Source: Brachionus rotundiformis | Lineage: Eukaryota; Rotifera; Eurotatoria; Ploima; Brachionidae | Length of the DNA: 44,474 nucleotides | Assembly (NCBI GenBank): GCA_016802295.1 | Contig: JAESIW010000107.1 | Span: forward strand, 1 to 44,474 | Reading direction: 5' to 3' | In this document: positions 19,293 through 29,249 of the stretch, piece by piece | Position numbering within the stretch: the stretch's first letter is position 1 | How the letters are laid out: every line of letters starts with the position of its first letter | Translations under genes and position numbers: made by a program | The notes under the pieces: generated by a model | What the model was told of the DNA's origin: nothing | Database searches by the model: none | What the model saw: only the letters and a program-made list of their open reading frames with translations

Positions 19293-20318
19293 GACTAAAT
19301 TATTTTAAATATAAATTTTATAAAACGATTTTAAATAAGAATAAGGGAACTAAAAATTGTGTTATTTATAAGAGAATAATGTTGAGTTAATTGCTTTCTT
19401 TCATCTTTATTTATAAATTTGTTCATTTATTAATGTCGACTGGAAAAAATCGACTACCAAAATATTTATCCAAATTCATTATTTTTATTGAAAATGGGCT
19501 TATTATTAATTAAAAAGATCAAGTCTAATAAATACTGTCAAATAAATTAAAGTAAATTAATTTTATATGTATCTGTAGCAAGTAAAAAAAATGAAGATAA
19601 AAATAGAAATTATTGATTGAGCAAGACTTGTACAGCTCGGCATGAGCAAGTTATGTGCCACTTTGGCTGGTTGCAGTTTCTTGTGGTTTTGATGATATTT
19701 AAATCATGTTTTTCCGAAGTTTGGTAGCTTGCTGGGCTGGCAAAAAATTATAAATCTTGTTAAAGTAATTAATTTGTAACAAAATAAGACTAAATTGATT
19801 GAATTTTTGATGCTTGTAAGAGTCTACTTAAAACAGATTTAAAATGCTTGTTTTTTATTAAGAGAACAATTAGAATAACTTTTTGGGAATTTTTTGACTT
19901 TTGGAAATATTTGGCTAGGTCAACGTAATGCGTCCTGTCTCTCAGTCTGATTTTATGGTACTGGTCTATCTGTAAAAATGAGAAAGTTTTTATCATTCAA
20001 AGCTCTGGAAGAAATATTAAAAAGCATTCTGACCTACATAAATGCTCAATACCAAGCTATAAAATGGCAATAGCTAGAAAAATCCAAAAATAATTTTAAA
20101 TCATTCATTAAATTTGTGATAAAACAGTGTTTCGCTAGTGCGCCGAATAATCTGCATAAAATTATAATATGCTATGGAACTTTATGCTGAACCATTTGAT
20201 TTAATATAAAAATAAATTAATATCTTAATAAAATGACCTTAAAGGTGTGATCAACACAAAAATATACGTATCTAAATAATTAGAATTTTCTCGAAGTATT
20301 ATTCTCACAAATTAGCTG
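19293..20318. other. Intergenic region between divergent genes
   Basis: Divides a minus-strand GPCR from plus-strand TPS/TPP copy A, so it must hold both promoters. A less AT-rich patch at 19,615-19,740 contains GAGCAAG twice, at about 19,618 and 19,645. No ORF is convincing. Confidence 0.4.
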
Positions 20319-20327
20319 TATATAAAG
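20319..20327 (+). promoter_or_regulatory. TATA box of TPS/TPP copy A
   Basis: TATATAAAG lies 165 bp before the ATG. A start near 20,350 followed by a 5'-UTR intron from GTTATT (about 20,394) to the TTTCAG just before the ATG would explain the distance. Confidence 0.4.
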
Positions 20328-20474
20328 ATGAAAATTTATAATTCTAGTAAAATTCTCTATTGAAAATTTTTTATTCAAAGACAACCAAGAATTTGGTTAT
20401 TTATAATCTTTTACCATTTAAAATAAAATAAAATTTTTAAGCTTAGGAAAGTTTTTTTAAATTTTAAAATATTT

Positions 20475-20480
20475 CAGACC
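20475..20480 (+). promoter_or_regulatory. Splice acceptor just upstream of the TPS/TPP copy A start
   Basis: ATATTTCAG followed by ACCACAACCAAAAG and then ATG is a good acceptor 14 bases before the start codon. It marks either a 5'-UTR intron or a spliced-leader addition site. Confidence 0.35.
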
Positions 20481-20491
20481 ACAACCAAAAG

Positions 20492-22792
20492 ATGAAGCGA
20501 TCACTAGTGGTTGTTTCCAATCGTTTGCCATTTGTGATAAACATAAACGAAGATGGCGAGCCGGTGAGAACCAACTCGGCAGGTGGATTAGTAACTGCTT
20601 TGGCACCGCTGGTAATCAAACACAAAGGATACTGGGTGGGGTGGGCAGGAAATCATTTCACAGAGAGCATGAAAATACCGGACAGCAAGGACTCGACAGC
20701 CATTGCCCATGATATCAAGCCATCACAAATAGTTCCAATATTTTTTACAAAAGAAACTTACCAATCATTCTATAATGGATTTTGCAATGCAACTTTATGG
20801 CCATTGATGCACTCATTGCCTACTCTGGCTGTATTTAAGACAGAACAGTGGAGCTCATATGTGAATGTGAATGAAAAATTTACTGCAGCTGCCTTTGAGG
20901 CGGTAAAAAAGTTCGACAACTACCAAGACAAGAACAATTTAGTGTGGATACATGATTACCAATTGATGGTAACTCCAATGATGCTCAGAAATCTTCTTGA
21001 CGAGGCCAATATCAGCTGCAAGTTGGCTTTTTTCTTGCACATACCTTTTCCAGCATGGGACATATTCCGTCTCAATCCTTGGGCAAATGAAATTTTACTT
21101 GGTCTTCTTGGTTGTGATCTGATCGCCTTTCACACAAACATTTATGCCATTAATTTCATTGATTGTTGTTTAAATATCCTTGGTGCCAGAGTGGACAGAC
21201 AGGAGATGATTGTAGAGTATGGCAACAAGACAATTGTGATTCGTGCACTGCCAATTGGTATTCCATATGATTGGTTTGAGAGAAATGCTCGTGTTTCGCC
21301 AAAACCATTCAATTTCAAAGAAAAGGTTATATTTGGAGTGGACAGACTTGACTACACAAAAGGAATCATCCAACGTGTTCGTGGTTATGAACGCTTTTTG
21401 GAAAAGTACCCCGAATGCAGGGAAAAAGTAGTATTTTTCCAAGTAGCTGTGCCATCTAGGACAGATGTCGAAGATTATAGAAATTTAAAAGATGAGCTCG
21501 AAAGAGAAATTGGCAGAGTGAGTGGCCGATTTGCCACAGCTGAATGGACACCAATCAAGTACATTTACAACAATATATCTCAATATGAGCTGTCTGGTTA
21601 TTATCGTGACGCTAGAATAGCTCTAATAACACCTGTCAGAGATGGTATGAATCTAGTTGCCAAAGAGTATGTTGCTTGTCAAATAGATGATCCAGGTGTT
21701 TTGATAATCTCGCCGTTCACTGGTGCTGGTGAGACAATGAACGAAGCTTTACTGGTCAACCCGTTGGAACATGATTTGGTTGCTGATTCGATCAAGACAG
21801 CCTATGACATGAAATACTACGAAAGAAAGCTTAGGATGAACGCTTTGCAGACCAGAGAAAGATTGTTCAATTTGGACACATGGTTGGAGTCTTTTTTCGA
21901 GGCCATAGACATGATAGATAGTGTTAAAAAGATGCAGTCCCTAAATGTGTCTGATTATGAGTCGTGGCTTGGACCGATCATAAAAGGCTACAATTTGGCA
22001 ATTATTCTTGACTATGATGGAACTCTAGTTCCCATTCAGTCTCATCCGGATTTGGCTGTTCTACCAGATGATGTGACCAATTTGATTCAGAAGCTAATCG
22101 ATTGCAAAAATATAGATGTTACCATTTTATCTGGCAGATCAATGGCCAATTTGAAAAAAATGGTTAAATTAAAAAATATAAATTTATCAGGCAGTCATGG
22201 CATGGAACTGTGTTTGGCAAATGGTCTTGAGGAAGAGTGTGAACAGGCTGCTATTTTTAGAGCTAAAATTCCAGATTTGGCCAACGAACTTAGAGAAAAT
22301 GTGTGCGAAAATGGTGGATGGGTGGAAGAAAAAAAGTTCCATGTTACATTCCATTGGAGAGATACGAGCGTCAATTTTAAACAGATAATGGCCCAGAAAG
22401 CAGTTGACATTATTCAAAAATACGGTTTCCAAGCTGTCAAGGCGCCATGTGCAGTAGAGGCACGACCACCGATTGGATGGGACAAGGGCAGAGGCGTGTA
22501 CAATATTCTGGAAAAGCTGTACGGTGTCACATGGGCTGATAACTACAAAGCTGTGTTTATTGGCGATGATGAGACCGACGAGGACGCGATGCGCGCTCTG
22601 TCCGGTCTCGGCATCACTTTCAGGGTTGGAAAACCAAACATCAAGACAGCAGCTTCTCACAGACTGCCTAATCCAGATGCTGTAAAAGTGTTCTTGGAAT
22701 GGGCCATTGATTATGTAGAAAAAAGAAAGTCAATTATTCAAACACCTATTTTTGAGAGAAGAAATCAGGGAATTAGAAGAAAAAATAATTAA
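20492..22792 (+). CDS. TPS: Trehalose-6-phosphate synthase/phosphatase, copy A
   Basis: A 766-aa intronless enzyme with a GT20 synthase half (about 1-470) and a HAD-type phosphatase half (about 500-740). The first makes trehalose-6-phosphate from UDP-glucose and glucose-6-phosphate; the second removes the phosphate. Synthase residues are all in place: R11 in NRLPF, SAGGL 29-33, WVGWAG 48-53, HDYQL 154-158, R285 and K290 in DRLDYTKG, and the D384-N387-L388-V389-E392 block. Phosphatase motifs are intact: DYDGT 507-511 (nucleophile D507, acid D509), S547 in SGRS, K665 in GWDKGRG and D692/D693/D696 in GDDETDED. Both halves should therefore be active. Product is the cytosolic storage and stress sugar trehalose. 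Copy B lies 8.8 kb downstream in the same direction and has exchanged sequence with it. A poly(A) signal follows at 22947. Confidence 0.95.
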   Translation: MKRSLVVVSNRLPFVININEDGEPVRTNSAGGLVTALAPLVIKHKGYWVGWAGNHFTESMKIPDSKDSTAIAHDIKPSQIVPIFFTKETYQSFYNGFCNATLWPLMHSLPTLAVFKTEQWSSYVNVNEKFTAAAFEAVKKFDNYQDKNNLVWIHDYQLMVTPMMLRNLLDEANISCKLAFFLHIPFPAWDIFRLNPWANEILLGLLGCDLIAFHTNIYAINFIDCCLNILGARVDRQEMIVEYGNKTIVIRALPIGIPYDWFERNARVSPKPFNFKEKVIFGVDRLDYTKGIIQRVRGYERFLEKYPECREKVVFFQVAVPSRTDVEDYRNLKDELEREIGRVSGRFATAEWTPIKYIYNNISQYELSGYYRDARIALITPVRDGMNLVAKEYVACQIDDPGVLIISPFTGAGETMNEALLVNPLEHDLVADSIKTAYDMKYYERKLRMNALQTRERLFNLDTWLESFFEAIDMIDSVKKMQSLNVSDYESWLGPIIKGYNLAIILDYDGTLVPIQSHPDLAVLPDDVTNLIQKLIDCKNIDVTILSGRSMANLKKMVKLKNINLSGSHGMELCLANGLEEECEQAAIFRAKIPDLANELRENVCENGGWVEEKKFHVTFHWRDTSVNFKQIMAQKAVDIIQKYGFQAVKAPCAVEARPPIGWDKGRGVYNILEKLYGVTWADNYKAVFIGDDETDEDAMRALSGLGITFRVGKPNIKTAASHRLPNPDAVKVFLEWAIDYVEKRKSIIQTPIFERRNQGIRRKNN

Positions 22793-22946
22793 TTGTAGTA
22801 TAATTTCAGTTTTTGACTGAAAAAGATTCCAATTTTTAGAATCTTTCAATTAGATTATTGAAAAGAATTTATCTTTAATAAGTTTAGTTCACTACAATTT
22901 GAGTAGTTATGTAGTATAAATATTTATTGGTTAATTACTTATTCTG

Positions 22947-22952
22947 AATAAA
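22947..22952 (+). terminator. Poly(A) signal of TPS/TPP copy A
   Basis: The first AATAAA in the 3' region, 155 bases after the stop codon. Confidence 0.5.
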
Positions 22953-25200
22953 ATATTATTTTTTTAATCTCATTTTTTTTTCACAGGTTCTAAATTAAAT
23001 TATATTAAAGTCTATTAATAACCTTGTATATTTTATATTATTTTTTCTTTTATTAATAAAATTTTCATTAAACAAAAACATTTTTCACTTGTTAAAAATA
23101 AAAAAAAATTGTTTTTATCAATGAAACCTCTTCATTTGGTAAAATAAAAGTAAAATATTTAAGAAAAAAGATTTTTTATTAAAAAATCAGATTTGCCCAT
23201 CTTCCAAATGCAAGGCAAATTACATTATTGGATTCACGGGCCCTAACTCTATCTCTTAAATAAATATTTCATAACTCTATTATCAGTGCTTGGGTTTTAA
23301 TTTTTTTCTTTAAAAAAAATAAATTCATCAATAAGTCCAAGTAATTAGATAAGATTACAATTTTTCTTTTATCTGATGGCTTTTTTCTTTGAAACATTTT
23401 GTGCTCAGATTTCTGGATTTGAGATTGGTCAATTTGTCCATTGAGCGATTGAATTTGGAAGCAAATTTTTCCATCAATTTCGTTTCTAATTTAAATTTTT
23501 ATCTATTAAATAAATAAAATGAATTTAATGATACGAAAAAACTCCTTAAATAAGTGACTTGTTTAAATATTTGACAGATCCTTGAACCATATCATTATGT
23601 TCTCAGTAGAGCTGTCAGATCGAGTCAGCCTTTTGTGATTTTATACATTGAATAATTTAAAGTAAATATAATTTAACTTAGATCCTTGACTTGAAAATAG
23701 TAATAAAATTACCAAGCGAGAATTTATATTGAAAAATTTTAATATGTTTTAAATAAAAACAATAAATGATAAATTTAAAATCAAAACACTTTTAAAATTA
23801 TGCATATATCATTTGGTTATGGCTAAAAATGGTTCGGCCTACATGAAAATATGTCCTGTACCAAGTTAAACAACTCTCAGCATTTCGTAGATACTTTCCA
23901 AGAATTACGTATTATTCGATACAATGAAGACAATTGGTGTTGGGTACATGTCCTTGTCTATCCTGGCTTATTGAGAAAGTTTCTGTCTCAGAATTTCCCA
24001 ACGAAGCTTGGACAATAGGTCTAGCCTGGACCGATCAAGTAATATGTCAGAAGCATTGCTACAATTATGCATTTAAATTTTTCTTTATCTACAATAATTA
24101 ATTTACTAAAATAAAAATTTATTTGATTGGCATTTATTGACAAAAAATCATCATTTCTTTGACTAATAGTTTAACAGTTTTTGATCCAGCAGGTTAAAGC
24201 TGGCACAAAATTAATAAATATTTAAAAAGTCTAGTTAGCTATCAGACTTGAAAAAGATCACTATCTATTAATTGGTTGCTTTTACATAAATTTTAAGCAT
24301 CCCCCATTAGATACTAGCTCATTAAGGTGCCACTGCAGTCTGATTTTTGAAAGCTTTGGAGCAAATCTCATTTGAAAGTAGCAGTTCCAACTGGAGAAAA
24401 GCAAGTTATACCACAATGATTTCTCATTTGTTGTATAGAGATTGTATATCCAATCTTTTTACCAATAGAAGAAGGTCATGGATAGGACCTCATAAGCCAC
24501 ATTGAAGACTCTTAATTGCCACGCTTGTCAATAAGAATGACTAACAGCTAGAAGTCAATTACTAAATGGTATGTAAACAGGTGAAACACTTTGTCAACAA
24601 AACATCATTTTGAACAATAATTCAAAAGAGATAATTATTTTAATTAAATTGAAAATGGTTTTTGTTGTAAAAATAATATTCAGGTCTTGGTAGATATGAT
24701 TTGGTAAAGTTGCCTTATCAAAAATGTTTCAAAAGCCAATTTTAATTTTTCTGTATTATTGGAAATATTTTTTGGTAAAAATTTTTTTAGAGTGGTATCC
24801 CGGCTTTAATAATTCGTTATTTATCTGAGAAATAGTAAAATATTTTGAACATAGCAGAATAAAATGCCCAAAAATTGATGAAATTTGGTATTTTTAAAAA
24901 AAAAGGGAAAATTTTTTAATTTTTCAATATTTCCTTGGGAAAATATCTTCAAGTAAAAGTTGCCTAAAATCAAAACTAATTCGACCCTGAGCTCAAAAAT
25001 AAGTGTAGAGATAAAAATGAAATGATAGCAACAACTGATGAAATTCGAAATGAAAAGCATGCACTCTTCTTGGTAAATCAGGTACCCGGAAGTGAAGTTA
25101 AAATTAATTTGCTTTTTCCTTTTATAAATGGTTTTTTAATTTTTTAATTGTTGATGCCACAATTTAGTGCTCTAGAATATTCAGAATGCCAAAGACAAGA
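22953..25200. other. AT-rich intergenic DNA between the two TPS/TPP genes
   Basis: No confident gene. A 55-codon plus-strand ORF at 23851-24018 (MSCTKLNNSQ..., containing DNWCWVHVLVYPG) lies in a GC-richer patch and may be a relic. Another GC-richer patch at 24,300-24,580 has no readable frame. Confidence 0.4.
23851..24018 (+). pseudogene. Short ORF in a GC-richer patch, family unknown
   Basis: A 55-aa ORF with ordinary amino-acid composition (RIIRYNEDNWCWVHVLVYPG), surrounded by much more AT-rich DNA. No start context, signal or partner exon is evident. It may be a fragment of a transposon gene or a duplicated exon; I do not recognise it. Confidence 0.2.
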
Positions 25201-25640
25201 TTTTATTTATTTATTTGTTTATCTAGACAGTGTTAAGGCTCCTTTTTAATAAATATAAAATATAAACCAAAAAATCATAAATAAAAAAAAGTAAAATTTA
25301 AAAAAAATTAAAAGATCAAATAAAATATAACATATATAAAATAAAGTTAAATGTTTAAGTTGATTAAAAAAATTGATTGAAGAAGTAAGTGACATGTTAT
25401 TCATGAACAAGTATTTAGGGGTTCAAGTAAAAAAGAAGAGATAGTTAGGTAGTATAAGTTTAATGTATGCTTCATGATGTAAAATGTTGGAGGGAGTATC
25501 ATATTTTAGTTTTAGTATAGAACGGACTACTGAGTTTTGTATTACTTTTAATTTTCAAATATTTTCTTCTGAAAGAGAGCCCCATTTTTTATTTGACACG
25601 ATTTTAATTATATTTAGCCTTGAATTGTAACGTTCTTTAA
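25201..25640 (-). mobile_element. 5'-truncated LINE (non-LTR retrotransposon) relic
   Basis: On the minus strand, from about 25635, the sequence reads ERYNSRLNIIKIV, then after a stop KLKVIQNSVVRSILKLKYDT and PSNILHH. This resembles the region after the reverse transcriptase domain in Jockey/CR1-like ORF2 proteins (the lQn-alR-il-l-y-tp block). The sequence ends in AAAT units (the TTTATTTATTTATTT run at 25202-25216), as expected for the 3' tail. Internal stops show that it is dead. Confidence 0.55.
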
Positions 25641-25740
25641 TTTCTTCTATCATTAGAATCAAATTTAATACTTAAAAACTTAGTTTCTTTTTGGTTTTCT
25701 GATTTGATACATCCTTAAATTAAACTGTGAATTTTCCTTT

Positions 25741-26110
25741 TTGTTTTTAGTAAAAATCATCGAACAAGAAGAATTCTCTTTATTCCCTGCTTCTTTCTCT
25801 CTTCTATTGACAACCTCTCTGGCCATCTCTCTCCTTTTTCCATCTTTCTCTCAAATTATTTTTTAAATAAATAAATAAACTTGCACACACTCTGGCTATC
25901 TCTTTTGTTTTTAACACCCTTACTGGTCTATCTTTTTTCTCCATTTATCTCTAACCTGGCCATCTTTAGAACAATTTAAAGTCCACTCTTCTTTTCTTTC
26001 AGTCTTCTTAAACTTTCACATCCATTTCTTAAACTCAATTTTAATCTATTTCCCTCTTCAATAACTAGTTTTTCTTCTTAATAATTATTTATTAACTCTT
26101 TGGCCAATAC
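25741..26110 (+). repeat. Pyrimidine-rich tract with an AAAT-type tail
   Basis: A strongly C/T-rich stretch in which CTGGCCATCT or CTGGCTATCTC recurs with CTCTTTT words. An AAATAAATAAATAAA run at about 25,862 resembles a LINE tail. The origin is not clear. Confidence 0.35.
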
Positions 26111-26449
26111 TTTTTTTTCCTGCTGAATTAAATGTAAATGTTAAGTTTTATCTGATGATTGTTAATTATTGTTTGTCGAAAATTTCTATTAAGAAAATAC
26201 ATGAAAATTTTTTTGATAAGTATTCAGTATTTGGTTCCTATTCAGGTGTGTCTATAAAATGCTCGCACCTCGCAAATAAATCAAACCCTCAACTTTTTGA
26301 ATAAGAATCGATGTTTCTTAAAATTGATAAGCTTTTGAAAGAAACTTGAATTTCCTTTTATCAATGGTTTATTAATTTTTTAAATGGTTAGGATAAGTAA
26401 GTATACTGTAATGAGATTTCTCAAAAAATTTTTAACCAAGAGAGATTGA

Positions 26450-27108
26450 TTAAAAAGATATAAGGCTTAAAAATGAACTGTTTCATTCGAAGTTTGTATA
26501 CCAAGGTTCTGTATACAAAATGGTGGATGCTCAGAAGGTATCTGGGGATATATTTCTCATAAAGGCACTGGTGTTTGCAACATATATACTGGACCAATTA
26601 ATCAATTTGTCTACAAAGACAACTTGGAAAACAATCTTTCACCATCTGTGGAACTCCTAGTTGAACCAAATGCCCCTTGGATTTTTCGACTGGTTCAAAG
26701 AACAGAACAGGTTCTGCGATGGTGTGCTCGTTCTCCAGATCTCAACCCAATCGAGAACTTATGGTCATACATGGATGCCAAAATGGTAAACACAAAAGTA
26801 ACCTCTATCGAGCATTTAAAAGAAGTTTTAAAGAATGGTTAAAGATTCCGACTGAGTACGTACAAAAGTTGATTGAAACTATGCCTTGAAACTATGTTTT
26901 GGCTTGTTATAACACCAAAGGCGGTCATTTTAAATATTAAATTGTAAAAATTTCTAAACTTATGAACCGTTTTTTTTTAATTTATTGTATTCATTTTTTC
27001 TTTTGAATTTTTTTTTGGCGGTTTTTTTTCACTTAATTTTTTTTTTATGATCTCTAATTGATGGCAAATAAATTTTTTTAACAAAAAAAAAATTTAAACT
27101 TTTGCAAC
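26450..27108 (+). mobile_element. Tc1/mariner transposase relic
   Basis: From about 26,530 the plus strand reads GCSEGIWGYISHKGTGVC, then NQFVYKDNLENNL, then ARSPDLNPIENLWSYMD and HLKEVLKNG, with a shift into a second frame (LKIPTEYVQKLIETMP). These are the W-G-is-kG block, the Y-iL-l block and the catalytic-Glu block SPDLNPIENLW of Tc1-like DDE transposases. The third catalytic residue is the E of PIENLW. The QDNAP region is garbled and the N-terminal DNA-binding half is missing. ACAGTATGTTGCAAAAGTTT read inward from about 27,108 on the minus strand looks like the surviving right inverted end; no matching left end was found. Confidence 0.75.
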
Positions 27109-29240
27109 ATACTGTTTTATACAGTTAAACTTAGATAAGATAAAATTGACACTAACCTGAGTATTTTTAATAAATATATTTGACTCGTAATATAATTAAT
27201 AATATAATTATGTGCCTTAAGTTAAGTTCTAGCTTATTGAAATTTAATGAAAAACAAAACGACTTAAAGGATCTCTGAGAAAAACTTCAGGATTCTTCGG
27301 AGAATAATGTCATAATTAGTAATTGATCGATCGAAAGCGAATCCAATATTAGAATAGGTTGTTTTATCAAACATAAGTAAAATATAATTGTCTAAAACAA
27401 AATTAAATTTGTTCCAAAGCATCTTTCCTTCAAGGAAGCTTGTTGGGAAAGAACATCTAATTCAATGAAATTAAATTGTTTAAGTATTCAATTGTATATG
27501 TTTTATGATAGTTTAATTAATTTTGATTTTTACCCACTTTTTGCCATTAAATGAATTAAATTTTATCAAAAAATTACCTAAATTTTGGTAAATATTGAAA
27601 AACTAAAATTTGCCTATTTTTCCAATACAATTAAAAAAGTGTAAAAAAATTTGAAAATTTACTGTATCTTAGGTAAATTATCTAATTTGCCTTGTATCTT
27701 GACTTTTAGCAGCATTACTATATAAATTATTATTATATTTATATAAATATAAGATAATACTATGCAGTTTATTTGTATTTGATATATATAAGATATTTTA
27801 TGGAATTTCTTTTTTTTTAAATTAAAATCCCAAAACTTTATTGAATGTACAATTTAAACATTAACAAATTATAGAATAAAAATTCAAATTTATATTTTGT
27901 CTTTAATTAGTCGACAATCCAAATCAATTTGAATTTAAATATTTTCCTTGCAGTTCTATTTATTAAGTTGATTAAATTGTTAATAGATTCATATGGCTTT
28001 TCTAAACTTTTCTTTTTCTAAAATGTTAACTTTACCAAATATCCAATCATCTGGAATTTTCCAAAGTAAGCAATCACCAAAAAGCTCATGAAGGACTGAT
28101 TTAGATGTAAGTCCGAACGAAACGTGGTCGGTTTAAGGAAGGCATTTCTTATGAAATAGATAAAAGAGACAGAAAGCTTTTCAATCAGTTGGTATATGGC
28201 AAAATTACTGTTAGTCATTAAGTCAAAGACACTTAAAAATTAAGCTGAAAGATGACCTAAGATATTTTTGGGATTCATGTTTTTGGTAAAAAGCAAAAAT
28301 CTAAAGTTTAAAGATAATTATCATTATAATCATTTTTTAATTTCAATTAATGATAAATTAATTTCTAAATTTTAGTCAGGTGATCAATGGTTTAATGAGA
28401 CTTATTTCAATCTTTAAGCTTAAAGCAAACAAAAAATTAATATGAAATTTTTTTAAAATTTTCTTTATTAACTACTACGAAATTAGGGGTCTTAGAAAAT
28501 AAAATAAAAATTATTTTTTTCTTTATTAAAAATAGCTAGTTTATCAAACAATAAATTAGTGACACATTAAATAAACTTTTATTCAATCTTATTATTTAAA
28601 AATCTATTGTTAACGATTAATAATGATTAATTTTGATAAACGAAATTAATTTTAATTTCAAGATAAATATTTGAGTATTTAAAGGCAAATTTTTTTTAAA
28701 TATAGACTTTGGAGTATGTTAAAAAAACTACATTGATTGAAAAAGAATTCTAATAATTGCATATAATTTTATTTTAAATTCTTAAATTAAAATTTATTTA
28801 TTTTCTTATTGTATGGCGTCCCTCAAACGTGACTCATTTAAATGCACATTTAATTAACATTTGAAAAAAATTCAAATATTTTACATAACATTTTAATAAA
28901 TTTCTACCTAAACTTATCCATACAATTACTAAAATACACTCAAGTATTCTTGTGTGTGCGTTTTTGACTTGGTGTGCTTATGATAGAAGCGTGATCAAGC
29001 GCCTAGAATCCCACATCCAGAGATACATAGCCAAATATAAACATTCATTTATTTAGACTTATTTAGATTTTTCTATTTTCATATATCACACACAAAATCC
29101 ACGCCACATCCATTCACTTGGAATTCTAGAAAATACTTTTCACTTTTTGCTTTAACCACTTTTAAAATCTTCCTGAACATACTTTAATTTAAGCCTACCA
29201 CAATTAACTTAATTTGGTTAAATAGATAATTAAGGAAAAA
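27109..29240. other. Intergenic region upstream of TPS/TPP copy B
   Basis: Mostly AT-rich without genes. The last 300 bases (28,930-29,200) are less AT-rich, with CACACAC-type and GTGTGTGCG words, and may be the copy B promoter and leader. Confidence 0.4.
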
Positions 29241-29243
29241 AAA

Positions 29244-29249
29244 TTTAGG
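29244..29249 (+). promoter_or_regulatory. Splice acceptor directly before the TPS/TPP copy B start
   Basis: AAAAATTTAG then G then ATG: an AG acceptor one base upstream of the start codon. Like copy A, this suggests a 5'-UTR intron or spliced-leader addition. Confidence 0.35.

Noticed and set aside
21170..22660. Long minus-strand ORFs inside the TPS/TPP genes
   Set aside because: They are shadows of the conserved coding strand, repeated identically in both copies, without features of their own.
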